Source of the DNA: Fulvimarina sp040239565
Lineage (GTDB): Bacteria > Pseudomonadota > Alphaproteobacteria > Rhizobiales > Rhizobiaceae
Length of the DNA stretch: 64,000 nucleotides
Direction: 5' to 3'
Assembly: GCF_040239565.1 (NCBI RefSeq)
Contig: NZ_JBEHWS010000004.1
Span: forward strand, 1 to 64,000
The notes beneath the pieces are model-generated. The model was given only the letters and a program-made list of their open reading frames with translations. It had not been told where the DNA came from and did no database searches. Below are positions 52,439 through 61,275 of this stretch, piece after piece. Numbering within the stretch: the stretch's first letter is position 1; every line of letters begins with the position of its first letter. Made by a program: the position numbers and the translations under genes.

Positions 52439-53659
52439 TCAAGCCGCGTGGTTCATGCTCCGCGGCTTTGGTGCGGCTTTCGTCGCGAGCCGAACATATT
52501 CGTTGACGAAGCGCATCAGGTCTTCCTCGTTCGTCTGGCGGCCGAAGCTGACGCGGACAGCGCCATCGGCGGGATCAACGTCCAGGCCCGCCTCTGCCAT
52601 CGCCGCCACCACATGGCTTTTGCCGACCTTGCCCGACGAACAGGCAGATCCAGCCGAGACGGCAAGGCCGGCAAGATCCAGCCCGATCTGGGCCGTCTCG
52701 CTCTTGAGGCCGGGCGTCAGGAAGGCGCTCGTGTTCGGCAACCGGTGTGCGTTCCGTCCAAGCACGGTAGTTTCCGGCGAGCGCTCCGTGGCTGCATTCT
52801 CCATCATATCGCGCAGCCGACCCATCCGACCATCGTCGTTGCGAAGTTCGAACTTGGCGGCACGAACCGCGGCGCCGAACCCTGCAATCTCGGCCACCGG
52901 CTCGGTACCCGAGCGGCGCCCCTTTTCCTGGCCCCCGCCCCGGATCAGCGGAAACGGCCGTGTCGAAGTCGACTTGAGCACGATCGCGCCGACACCTTTT
53001 GGTCCGCCGAGCTTGTGGCTCGACAGGATGAGCGCATCCGCAGGACAGGTGTCGAAATCGAGCGGCAAACGGCCCGCATACTGACTGGCATCGACGGCAA
53101 GGCGGATATCCCGGCCTTCGAGCTTGTCGGCAAGCCAGGCGATGTCCTGAATGACGCCGCTTTCGGAATTCGCGAGCCCGATGGCAAGAACGGCAGGCAC
53201 TCCGTCGACGGCTTCTAGCCAGGCGGAAAGCGAATCAGTTCGGATTACCCCGTCGCGATCGACATCGATCAGAGTGATACTCTCCGCATCGAACCGGCCG
53301 CCCTCTATGAAAGCCGAATGGTCGGTCCGCAGCACGGCGAGCGCTTCATGCACCTGCCGCTTGCCCTCGATCAGCCATTCCGGAGAAAGCGCCATATTCG
53401 CCGCTTCGCTGGCACCGCTGGTAAAGGTGACTTCGCCTGGATTACAACCGACAAGATCGGCAACGGCACGACGGGCATCTTCGACGAGCGCACGCGCGGC
53501 GCGTCCTTCCGCATGGACGGAGGACGGATTGGCGCTGCCGAGCGCTGCGACCAACGCCTCGCGCGCCTCCGGGCGGAGTGGCGCCGAGGCGTTGTGGTCG
53601 AGATAGATGCGGTTCGCCGCGCCGGCCATGGGCTCCCTATCGTCCATCGCATCGGCCAT
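52439..53659 (-). CDS. IscS/NifS-like cysteine desulfurase (group I)
   Basis: This 406-residue PLP enzyme differs from the SufS of the same cluster. IYLDHNASAPLRPEAREALV start, PLP Lys in LILSSHKLGGPKGVGA, and catalytic loop SAGSACSSGKVGKSH (the long group I loop). It is the first gene of the suf cluster, as in other alphaproteobacteria. It may feed SufBCD or tRNA thiolation. The C-terminus is basic. Confidence 0.9.
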   Translation of the reverse strand: MADAMDDREPMAGAANRIYLDHNASAPLRPEAREALVAALGSANPSSVHAEGRAARALVEDARRAVADLVGCNPGEVTFTSGASEAANMALSPEWLIEGKRQVHEALAVLRTDHSAFIEGGRFDAESITLIDVDRDGVIRTDSLSAWLEAVDGVPAVLAIGLANSESGVIQDIAWLADKLEGRDIRLAVDASQYAGRLPLDFDTCPADALILSSHKLGGPKGVGAIVLKSTSTRPFPLIRGGGQEKGRRSGTEPVAEIAGFGAAVRAAKFELRNDDGRMGRLRDMMENAATERSPETTVLGRNAHRLPNTSAFLTPGLKSETAQIGLDLAGLAVSAGSACSSGKVGKSHVVAAMAEAGLDVDPADGAVRVSFGRQTNEEDLMRFVNEYVRLATKAAPKPRSMNHAA

Positions 53660-53741
53660 ATGTCTGTCCGCTGCGCAAATTCCTTGAAAAACCGATCCCT
53701 AACAGACTAGATAAGCCGAAGCCATTCATCAGTTTGGAATT

Positions 53742-53756
53742 GTTCTAAACTAGAAC
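53742..53756. promoter_or_regulatory. 15-bp palindrome in the divergent suf / hydrolase promoter region
   Basis: GTTCTA-AAC-TAGAAC has perfect 6-bp arms and lies between the suf cluster (starts 53659, minus) and the hydrolase gene (starts 53833, plus). It could bind an iron- or redox-responsive regulator such as RirA or IscR, but it does not match a consensus I can name. Confidence 0.45.
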
Positions 53757-53832
53757 CTATGAAGCCCCACTCGGCGCGTCAAGACACGCGCCCGTTTACA
53801 GGGGCTGCGACACGATCTCGGAACGGAGACGA

Positions 53833-54507
53833 ATGCCCGAAGTCATTTTCACGGGACCCGCCGGGCGCCTTGAAGGCCGCTATCAGCCGGCGAAGGAAAA
53901 GAACGCGCCCATCGCGATCGTCCTGCACCCCCATCCGCGTTTCGGTGGGACGATGAACAACCAGATCGTCTATCAGCTGTTCTACATGTTCGTGGAGCGT
54001 GGGTTTACGACGCTGCGCTTCAACTTCCGCGGCATCGGGCGGAGCCAGGGCGAGTTCGACCACGGCTCCGGTGAACTTTCGGACGCTGCCTCCGCGCTGG
54101 ACTGGATCCAGAGCATCCATCCCGATTCGAAGGAAACTTGGGTCGCCGGCTATTCCTTCGGTGCCTGGATCGGCATGCAGCTTCTGATGCGCCGTCCAGA
54201 GATCGAGGGTTTCTTCTCGATCGCGCCGCAGCCGAACACCTACGATTTCTCGTTCCTTGCCCCCTGCCCGTCGTCCGGGCTCATCATCCACGGCGACCGG
54301 GACCGCGTGGCCCCGCCGAAGGATGTTCAGGTACTCGTCGACAAGCTGAAGACCCAGAAGGGTATCGTCATCACGCAGAAGACGATGGAAGGGGCGAACC
54401 ACTTTTTTCAGGACCAGACGGACGCCCTCATCACCAACTGTTCGGAATATCTAGACCAGCGACTCGCGGGCGAATTGTCGGACCCCAAGCTGAAGCGGCT
54501 CCGCTAA
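53833..54507 (+). CDS. Alpha/beta hydrolase
   Basis: This 224-residue cytosolic hydrolase has the nucleophile elbow WVAGYSFGAWIGMQ (Ser), Asp in IIHGDRDRVAPP and His in MEGANHFFQDQ, plus the oxyanion HPHPRFGGTMNN motif. The subfamily often lies divergently beside suf genes in Rhizobiales. Substrate is unknown. Its stop overlaps the convergent anmK stop. Confidence 0.88.
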   Translation: MPEVIFTGPAGRLEGRYQPAKEKNAPIAIVLHPHPRFGGTMNNQIVYQLFYMFVERGFTTLRFNFRGIGRSQGEFDHGSGELSDAASALDWIQSIHPDSKETWVAGYSFGAWIGMQLLMRRPEIEGFFSIAPQPNTYDFSFLAPCPSSGLIIHGDRDRVAPPKDVQVLVDKLKTQKGIVITQKTMEGANHFFQDQTDALITNCSEYLDQRLAGELSDPKLKRLR

Positions 54508-55670
54508 TCTTCGGGCCGGTCATCCGGCCTTGATACAATTCCGCCGCTCACAGCTTCCCGACATCCTGTCGTCGTCGGGAAGGTGAGCGGAAGGCCTCTC
54601 AGCGAACGTACCGCCAGATAAGCCCAGGCTTCGGCCTCCATTGCGTCACCGTCGAATCCGCAATCCTCGGCAAGGACGACATCCGCCTCGTCACCGACAG
54701 CTTCGGCCAGATCCGACATGATAAATGGATGGCGGCGGCCTCCTCCTGCAATGATCCAAAGCTTCGGCGGCTCGGGCAGATGGTCGCGTGAAAGGGCGAT
54801 CGCCTCCGCCGTCACGTGGCAGAGGGTTCTGGCAACGTCTGAGAGTTCGCCGTCTTCGGTTCGGGGAACCGGAAAATCGAACCGATCCAGCGACTTCGGC
54901 GTCTTTCTTACGAAGAAATCTGAAGAGAGATAGCGTAACGCGAGATCGTCGATGACGCCCCCTTCGCTCGCGATCCGGCCGTTCTGATCGAACGGTATGC
55001 CGGCTTCCCGCTGGAGCCACTGGTCGATCAACGCATTGCCCGGTCCGCAGTCGAAAGCGATCGGATCGTCATCGCCATCGATATAGGTGATGTTCGAAAT
55101 CCCACCGATATTCACGAAGGCGACGGGCCGCGCGTCGAATTCCGGCGGCAGATTGGCCGCGAGCGCGCGGTGATAGGCCGGCACCAGCGGGGCGCCCTGC
55201 CCGCCTGCCTTCATGTCCTCTGCGCGCATATCCCAAATGACAGTCATCCCGAGGGAGGCCGAAAGCTTTGTACCGTCGCCGATCTGCACGGTGAGAGCCT
55301 TTTCGGGCCGGTGGAGGACTGTCTGTCCGTGGAATCCGACGAGATCGATCTCCGAGATATCGATGCCGATTTCAGAGGCAAAACGGCGCACGACTTCGGC
55401 GTGACGTGCTGTCAGCGCGGTCTCGATACCCGACAATCCATCCGGTCGATCGGTGCGGTCCGCAAGCGTCTTGCCGATCTCCAGCGCCTCTTCCAGGCGA
55501 AGGCGCATGGCATGTTCGTATTCGTAGGTTCGTGCGGGACCGCGTTTCAAACGATTCTCGCCGTCCGTCTCTATCAGCGCGACGTCGATCCCATCGAGCG
55601 ATGTCCCGCTCATCAGGCCGATCGCGCTGTATTCATCTTTGTCGTCAGACGTCAAAATCCTCTCCGCCAC
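54504..55670 (-). CDS. anmK: Anhydro-N-acetylmuramic acid kinase
   Basis: The 388-residue kinase recycles cell-wall anhydro-MurNAc to MurNAc-6-phosphate. The family start IGLMSGTSLDGIDVALIETD, DLVGFHGQTVLHRP, GGISNITYIDGDDDPIAFD and LWIIAGGGRRHPFIMSDL are present. Length is normal. It converges on the hydrolase gene and diverges from tyrS. Confidence 0.95.
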   Translation of the reverse strand: MAERILTSDDKDEYSAIGLMSGTSLDGIDVALIETDGENRLKRGPARTYEYEHAMRLRLEEALEIGKTLADRTDRPDGLSGIETALTARHAEVVRRFASEIGIDISEIDLVGFHGQTVLHRPEKALTVQIGDGTKLSASLGMTVIWDMRAEDMKAGGQGAPLVPAYHRALAANLPPEFDARPVAFVNIGGISNITYIDGDDDPIAFDCGPGNALIDQWLQREAGIPFDQNGRIASEGGVIDDLALRYLSSDFFVRKTPKSLDRFDFPVPRTEDGELSDVARTLCHVTAEAIALSRDHLPEPPKLWIIAGGGRRHPFIMSDLAEAVGDEADVVLAEDCGFDGDAMEAEAWAYLAVRSLRGLPLTFPTTTGCREAVSGGIVSRPDDRPED

Positions 55671-55758
55671 TGGAATTCAGCCGCAGGGCTGATAAACGAG
55701 CCTTCAACAACCGGCGCATCCATTGCAAGGGCCGGACAGCAATCCAAGGCATGACGAT

Positions 55759-57009
55759 ATGAGCGGATTTCGGTCAGATTTTCTCCATACGCTGAGCGAG
55801 CGCGGCTTCATCCACCAGACGTCGGACGACACAAGGCTCGACGACCTGTTCCGGACGGAGACCGTGACTGGTTATATCGGGTTCGATCCGACGGCGAAGA
55901 GCCTCCATGTCGGCTCGCTCATGCAGATCATGATGCTGCACTGGATGCAGAAGACCGGCCACAAGCCGATCGCGCTGATGGGCGGCGGGACAGGCATGAT
56001 CGGCGATCCGTCCTTCAAGGACGAGGCGCGCAAGCTGCAAACCACCGAGATGATCGAGGAAAACCTCGCCGGTATCCGCCGCGGCTTCGAGAATTACCTG
56101 ACCATGGGCGATGGGCCGACCGACGCGGTGATGGCCAACAATGCCGACTGGTTGCTCGACATCAACTATGTCGAATTCCTCCGCGATGTAGGCCGGCACT
56201 TCTCGGTCAATCGGATGCTGTCCTTCGATTCGGTGAAGCTGCGGCTCGACCGGGAGCAGTCGCTCTCCTTCCTCGAATTCAACTACATGATCCTGCAGGC
56301 CTACGACTTTGTCGAACTCAACAAACGATATGGCTGCCGGCTGCAGATGGGCGGTTCGGATCAGTGGGGCAACATCGTCAACGGCATCGATCTCGGCCGC
56401 CGAATGGAGGGAGCCGAACTCTTCGCGCTCACATCGCCGCTCCTGACGACGTCCTCGGGTGCCAAGATGGGCAAGACCGCCGACGGCGCAGTCTGGCTGA
56501 ACCCGGACATGAAGAGCCCCTACGACTTCTGGCAGTACTGGCGAAACACCGAGGACGCCGATGTCGAACGCTTCTTCAAGCTCTACACGGTGCTATCCAT
56601 GGACGAGATCGCGCGGCTCGCAGCCTTAAGCGGCTCGGAGATCAACGACGCAAAGAAGCGTCTGGCGACCGAAATCACCGCGATGCTGCACGGCCGGGAG
56701 GCGGCGGATGCTGCCGCCGAGACCGCGCGCCAGACCTTCGAGGAAGGCATCGCGTCCGAAAGCTTGCCCTCGATCGGCGTGCCGAGCGCCGAACTCGAAG
56801 CGGGCACTGGCCTCCTCAGCGTTCTCGTCTCAGCAGGGCTTGCGGGCTCGAACGGTGAGGCGCGCCGGCACGTAAAGGGCGGCGCGGTGAAAGTAAACGA
56901 CGACGCCGTCACCGACGAGCGCATGCAGCTCGATACGAGCATGACGCGCGACGGGGCCATCAAGCTTTCCGTCGGCCGCAAGAAGCATGTGCTGGTGAAG
57001 CCGATTTAG
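55759..57009 (+). CDS. tyrS: Tyrosyl-tRNA synthetase
   Basis: The 416-residue class I synthetase has the HIGH-type GFDPTAKSLHVGSLMQI, tyrosine-binding NYMILQAYDF and QMGGSDQWGNI, and the KMSKS-type SSGAKMGKTADGAVW. A C-terminal S4 domain (RRHVKGGAVKVNDDAVTDER) completes it. Start at ATG 55759. Confidence 0.96.
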   Translation: MSGFRSDFLHTLSERGFIHQTSDDTRLDDLFRTETVTGYIGFDPTAKSLHVGSLMQIMMLHWMQKTGHKPIALMGGGTGMIGDPSFKDEARKLQTTEMIEENLAGIRRGFENYLTMGDGPTDAVMANNADWLLDINYVEFLRDVGRHFSVNRMLSFDSVKLRLDREQSLSFLEFNYMILQAYDFVELNKRYGCRLQMGGSDQWGNIVNGIDLGRRMEGAELFALTSPLLTTSSGAKMGKTADGAVWLNPDMKSPYDFWQYWRNTEDADVERFFKLYTVLSMDEIARLAALSGSEINDAKKRLATEITAMLHGREAADAAAETARQTFEEGIASESLPSIGVPSAELEAGTGLLSVLVSAGLAGSNGEARRHVKGGAVKVNDDAVTDERMQLDTSMTRDGAIKLSVGRKKHVLVKPI

Positions 57010-57059
57010 ATGCGAGCTGCGGAAACAATCTGAAACCCACACAACGAAGGACGCAATCC

Positions 57060-57533
57060 ATGTCGCTTTCCGAAGGTGCCGCCCTCCCCGATTTTGCCCT
57101 GCCGGACGAGACAGGCACGACGGTCTCGCTTGCCGATCTGAAGGGCAAGCCCTTCGTGATCTACTTCTATCCGAAGGGCGACACCTCCGGCTGCACCAAC
57201 GAAGCAATCGCATTTTCCGGGCTCAAATCCGAGTTCGATAAGCTCGGTGTTCCTGTGCTCGGCGTCTCCCCGGACCCGGTGAAAAAGCACGTCAAGTTCA
57301 AGGAAAAGCACGATCTGAGCGTGCGGCTTCTCGCGGATGAGGAGAAGACGTTCCTCGAAGCCTGCGGCGTCTGGGTCGAGAAATCCATGTATGGCAAGAA
57401 ATATATGGGCGTCGAGCGCACGACCGTGCTCGCCGATGCCGAAGGCAAGATCGTCAAGCTCTGGCCGAAGGTGAAGGTGCCCGGCCATGCCGAGGCTGTT
57501 CTGGAAGCTGCCAAGGCGCACGCTTCGGCCTGA
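57060..57533 (+). CDS. bcp: Thioredoxin-dependent peroxiredoxin, BCP/PrxQ type
   Basis: The 157-residue peroxiredoxin has peroxidatic Cys in YPKGDTSGCTNEAIAFS (about 46). The resolving Cys five residues later in many BCPs is missing (Ala/Ile there). Another Cys at about 101 (EACGVWVEKS) might replace it. It reduces peroxides with thioredoxin. The stop overlaps the DUF455 start by one base. Confidence 0.92.
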   Translation: MSLSEGAALPDFALPDETGTTVSLADLKGKPFVIYFYPKGDTSGCTNEAIAFSGLKSEFDKLGVPVLGVSPDPVKKHVKFKEKHDLSVRLLADEEKTFLEACGVWVEKSMYGKKYMGVERTTVLADAEGKIVKLWPKVKVPGHAEAVLEAAKAHASA

Positions 57534-58366
57534 TGGCGGACCAAAGCGAAGATCATCATCCCGGAACTCTGAGGCGGGCGGCGATCGAGGCCCTTGCCGC
57601 GACCGACCTTGGCGAGAAGGTGCGGGCGACCAATCTTGCCTGCCGGCTCTGGTTTGGGCGGCGGATCGGCCTCCATGCGCCGGACGACCCGAAGCTGCCA
57701 ACGCGGCCGGGCCGGCCTGAGAAGCCAGACCTCGTCCATCCCCGCTTCGTGAAGCGTCGCTCGGTACATAGTGAGGAAGGGCGGATCACACTGATCCACG
57801 CTCTCGCCCATATCGAGCTCAACGCCATCGACCTCGCTCTCGATATCGTGGCGCGCTTTGCCGACCAGCCAGTGCCCCGCACCTTCTTCGACGGCTGGAT
57901 GACGGTCGCACTGGAGGAGGCCAAGCATTTCGGCCTGCTGTCCCGCCGTCTGGAAGAGCTCGGCTCCCATTATGGCGCAATGCCCGCCCATGACGGGCTC
58001 TGGCAAGCCGTCGAGGCGACGGCGCACGACCTCGCGGCCCGACTCGCCATCGTCCCACTGATTCTTGAAGCACGCGGTCTCGACGTAACGCCGTCGATGA
58101 TCACCAAGCTGAACGAAGTGAACGATCGAGAGACCGCCGCCATCCTCGAAATCATCTATCGCGACGAGAAGAAGCACGTCGCGATCGGTGCGAAGTGGTT
58201 CCGCTTTCTCTGCGCGCGTCAGCGGATCGATCCGGCACGGCGCTTTCAGGAACTCGTGCGCGAGTGCTTCCGCGGCGAGGTCAAAGCGCCCTTCAACGAT
58301 CGGGCCCGTGCCGAGGCAGGGCTGACGCCCACATTCTACCGCTCGCTCTCGCCCCTTTCGCGATGA
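57533..58366 (+). CDS. DUF455 ferritin-like protein
   Basis: The 277-residue helical protein has ferritin-like metal motifs HALAHIELNAIDLALDI (Glu/His) and ALEEAKHFGLLSRRLEELG, then IYRDEKKHVAIGAKWF, the paired E-x-x-H of di-iron proteins and a DUF455 match. It is coupled to bcp (TGATG), suggesting a link to oxidative stress. Catalytic role unknown. Confidence 0.85.
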   Translation: MADQSEDHHPGTLRRAAIEALAATDLGEKVRATNLACRLWFGRRIGLHAPDDPKLPTRPGRPEKPDLVHPRFVKRRSVHSEEGRITLIHALAHIELNAIDLALDIVARFADQPVPRTFFDGWMTVALEEAKHFGLLSRRLEELGSHYGAMPAHDGLWQAVEATAHDLAARLAIVPLILEARGLDVTPSMITKLNEVNDRETAAILEIIYRDEKKHVAIGAKWFRFLCARQRIDPARRFQELVRECFRGEVKAPFNDRARAEAGLTPTFYRSLSPLSR

Positions 58367-58608
58367 AACCGCGAAAAAGAAGCCTTCTGCTTATCTTTCG
58401 AACGTTCATGGCAAGCGGTTGATTCCCAACGCTACAAATCTCCAAACCCCTGCGGATGCTACGCCTTGGGTTCGGTTCGATCGTTGCGCGATGCCCAGAA
58501 TGAAAGCTTTCGTTAACGTTAATCGCGTCTTATGCGCCATGGCGGAATAGCATCTCTCCTGACTTCGAGACGCCCGCCCCGAGCAGAGCATGGGAGCGCT
58601 TTTCGCAG

Positions 58609-59943
58609 ATGGATGCGTCGCCACGACAAAGGGCAGGTTTCGGACGCAGGAAGCAGCCGATCACCTTCGTCATGGCGCGTGGCGAAGAGGTTCGGCATGT
58701 AACGCTTGACCATCGCCATCTCCTGCGTGGCAGCGTCATCAGCGGCCTCGCCGCCATGCTTCTCGGCGGTATGGCCTATTATGGCCTCCAGGACTCTGCG
58801 CACTCATCGGTGCCGACAGAAAGCGCTCTCCGCCAGTCTTACGAATCGCGCCTCGCCAATCTGCGCACCAAACTGGACGAAGCGACCAGCCGCCAGTTCG
58901 TCGCCCAGAAGATGGTCGAGTCGAAGGTCGATGTTCTTTTAAGCCAGCAGGAGATGATCGCCGAGCGATACGAGCGACTCGAACCGATTTTCGAACGAGC
59001 CCGCGAGAACGGCATCCTGCCGGATTTCGCGAACTACAGCACGCCTGTTCCGACCCCGCGTCCTTCGTTCGAGGAAGGCGAGTTCGCGAGCGACACGTCG
59101 GATATTTCCGGCATTCGCCGGGCTTCGGCAGAGGCAACCGATCCAGCCAACATGCCATTGAATCTTCGCGGAGACAGTGACGGCGCAACGGACGAACCCG
59201 ATCTGCTAGATCCTTTCAAGACGGCCTCGCTCCGCCAGTCGACATCCGACCATTCCCAGGATGCACTTTCCGGCTTCGGCCGGGCGATCGACTATGCGGA
59301 AATCCAGCAAATCGCGAATATGAAGGTGTTGACGAGCGAAGCGATCGAGCGATCGACGCAAATCGCATCGGTTCTCTCTTCGGTCGGTATCGAGCCCGAA
59401 GAGCACATCGATCTTGCCCTCGGCGGACCCTATGAGCCCGTACCGGAGAACGCCGGCTTCGACACCCATTATGCCGAATTGGAAAACGCGCTTGACCGCC
59501 TCGAAGGACTACGCGGCGTATCCGAAAGGCTTCCCTTCGCTGCGCCGATGGCAAAGAACCTCATGTCTTCGCGGTTCGGCATCCGCTCTGATCCGTTCCT
59601 CAAGCGCCGCGCGCTCCATGCTGGCATCGACTATGCCGCACGCTCGGGTACCCCGATCCGCGCGACGGCAGCCGGCACCGTCGTTCGCGCAGGCCGCGCC
59701 GGTGGTTACGGAAACCTCGTCGAAATCGACCATGGAAACGGTATCAAGACCCGGTTCGGGCATATGTCGCGGATAGATGTGAAGGTGGGCGACCAAATCG
59801 AGCCAGGCACACAGCTCGGCGCGGTCGGCTCGACCGGGCGCAGCACAGGCCCTCATCTTCATTACGAGGTTCGTCGTAATGGACAGGCGATCGACCCGAT
59901 GCGCTTTATCCGCGCAGGTCGGCAAATCGAAGATTTGAGCTGA
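58609..59943 (+). CDS. M23 family peptidoglycan endopeptidase / divisome factor-like
   Basis: The 444-residue protein has a short cytoplasmic N-terminus, one membrane anchor (about 43-60; VISGLAAMLLGGMAYYGL), a coiled coil (about 70-130; YESRLANLRTKLDEATSRQF) and a C-terminal M23 domain with RRALHAGIDYAARSG and GPHLHYEVRRNG (zinc ligands His/Asp and His-x-His). It would cut peptide cross-links in the periplasm or activate amidases. Start at ATG 58609; a start at about 58672 is possible. Confidence 0.9.
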   Translation: MDASPRQRAGFGRRKQPITFVMARGEEVRHVTLDHRHLLRGSVISGLAAMLLGGMAYYGLQDSAHSSVPTESALRQSYESRLANLRTKLDEATSRQFVAQKMVESKVDVLLSQQEMIAERYERLEPIFERARENGILPDFANYSTPVPTPRPSFEEGEFASDTSDISGIRRASAEATDPANMPLNLRGDSDGATDEPDLLDPFKTASLRQSTSDHSQDALSGFGRAIDYAEIQQIANMKVLTSEAIERSTQIASVLSSVGIEPEEHIDLALGGPYEPVPENAGFDTHYAELENALDRLEGLRGVSERLPFAAPMAKNLMSSRFGIRSDPFLKRRALHAGIDYAARSGTPIRATAAGTVVRAGRAGGYGNLVEIDHGNGIKTRFGHMSRIDVKVGDQIEPGTQLGAVGSTGRSTGPHLHYEVRRNGQAIDPMRFIRAGRQIEDLS

Positions 59944-59950
59944 ATAGAAC

Positions 59951-59993
59951 GGGAGCGGCGAGAGGCCATCGAAAGCCCCTCGCCTGCCCGTCT
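59951..59993 (+). terminator. Terminator after the M23 gene
   Basis: A long GC-rich hairpin (GGCGAGAGGC / GCCCCTCGCC arms, with GGG and CCC outside) is followed by TCTTTATT on the plus strand. It separates the M23 gene from the convergent prfB. Confidence 0.7.
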
Positions 59994-61122
59994 TTATTGC
60001 ACGTCCTCGACTTCGGCCTTCTTGCCCTCGACGCGGTGCGCGAGAGCGGCTTCCATGAACTCGTCCAGTTCGCCATCAAGCACATCCTGAGGCGACGTGC
60101 TTTCAATGCCCGTGCGCAAGTCCTTCACCAGCTGATAAGGCTGGAGGACGTAAGAGCGGATCTGGTGGCCCCAGCCAATATCGGTCTTGGACGCAGCCTC
60201 CGCATTCGCTTCGGCTTCGCGCTTTTCGAGTTCGGCCTCGTAGAGACGCGCTTTCAGCATGTTCCAAGCCGTTGCGCGGTTCTTGTGCTGCGAACGCTCC
60301 TGCTGACAGGCAACGACGATGCCGGTCGCGATATGCGTGATACGAACGGCCGAATCCGTCGTGTTGACGTGCTGGCCGCCGGCACCGGACGCGCGGTAGG
60401 TGTCGATCCGAACATCCGACTCGTTGACCTCGATAGCGATCGAGTCATCGACGACCGGATAAACCCATACCGAGGCAAAGGACGTATGCCGCCGCGCCTG
60501 ACTGTCGTATGGCGAGATACGGACGAGGCGATGTACGCCCGACTCCGTCTTCGCCCAGCCATAGGCGTTGTGGCCCTTGATCAGAAGCGTCGTGGACTTG
60601 ATGCCAGCCTCTTCGCCGCCCTGCTCTTCCAGAACTTCCACCTTGAACTTGGCGCGCTCCGCCCAGCGGATATACATGCGCTGAAGCATCGAGGCCCAGT
60701 CCTGGCTTTCCGTGCCGCCGGCGCCGGAATGGACTTCCATATAGGTGTCGTTGGAGTCCGCCTCGCCCGAAAGCAGCGTCTCGATCTGGCGCTTGGCCGC
60801 GTCGGTCTGAAGCGTCTTGAGCGTCGCCTCGGCTTCGGAGACGATCTCGCTGTCGCCCTCCTCCTCGCCCATGGCGATGAGTTCGACATTCTCCTCGACC
60901 GCGCTTTCTAGATCGCGGATCGCGGCGATGTTGGTCTCCAGATGCTGACGCTCGCGCATCAGAGCCTGGGCCTCGGCCGGATCGTCCCAGATCGAAGGAT
61001 CTTCGGCTTTGTTGTTCAGATGGTCGAGGCGTCTGAGAGCTTGATCCCAGTCAAAGATGCCTCCTCAGCAGCCCGATGGTCTGCTTGGTCTCGTCGACGA
61101 TGTGTTCGATTTCGGCGCGCAC
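59994..61122 (-). CDS. prfB: Peptide chain release factor 2, with +1 programmed frameshift
   Basis: RF2 ends translation at UGA and UAA. The first 23 codons, from GTG 61122 (MRAEIEHIVDETKQTIGLLRRHL), end at an in-frame TGA (61053-61051). Skipping one base continues as DWDQALRRLDHLNN and so on to GKKAEVEDVQ, 375 residues in all. GGQ motif in RASGAGGQHVNTT is intact. The SPF codon-reading motif is SPY here (VRISPYDSQARRH), a variant I recall from other rhizobial RF2s. An ATG nine codons upstream is an alternative start. Confidence 0.95.
61050..61065 (-). promoter_or_regulatory. prfB frameshift signal
   Basis: AGGAGG, three bases, then CTT TGA C on the minus strand is the canonical autoregulatory RF2 element: the Shine-Dalgarno-like sequence pushes the ribosome forward when RF2 is scarce. 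Confidence 0.96.
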
Positions 61123-61203
61123 GGCGCTGTCCTCCGTAAGCTCTGTCATGTTGCGGGCTGCGAGAACCGAAAGGCTCATCTGCATCCCGCCTGCCTTGCA
61201 AGG

Positions 61204-61228
61204 AAAAGGGCGGTCGCAAGCGCCGCCC
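61204..61228 (-). terminator. Terminator after mrcA
   Basis: On the minus strand GGGCGG / CCGCCC with a 9-base loop is followed by TTTTCC. It lies between the mrcA stop and the prfB start. Confidence 0.68.
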
Positions 61229-61275
61229 CTTGTCCGAATGCTCGATATAGCGAGGCGAAAACGCCTTGGCTAGGC

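Noticed and set aside
61051..61053. Nonsense mutation in prfB
   Set aside because: The in-frame TGA is the normal programmed frameshift signal of RF2, with the AGGAGG and CTT TGA C context.
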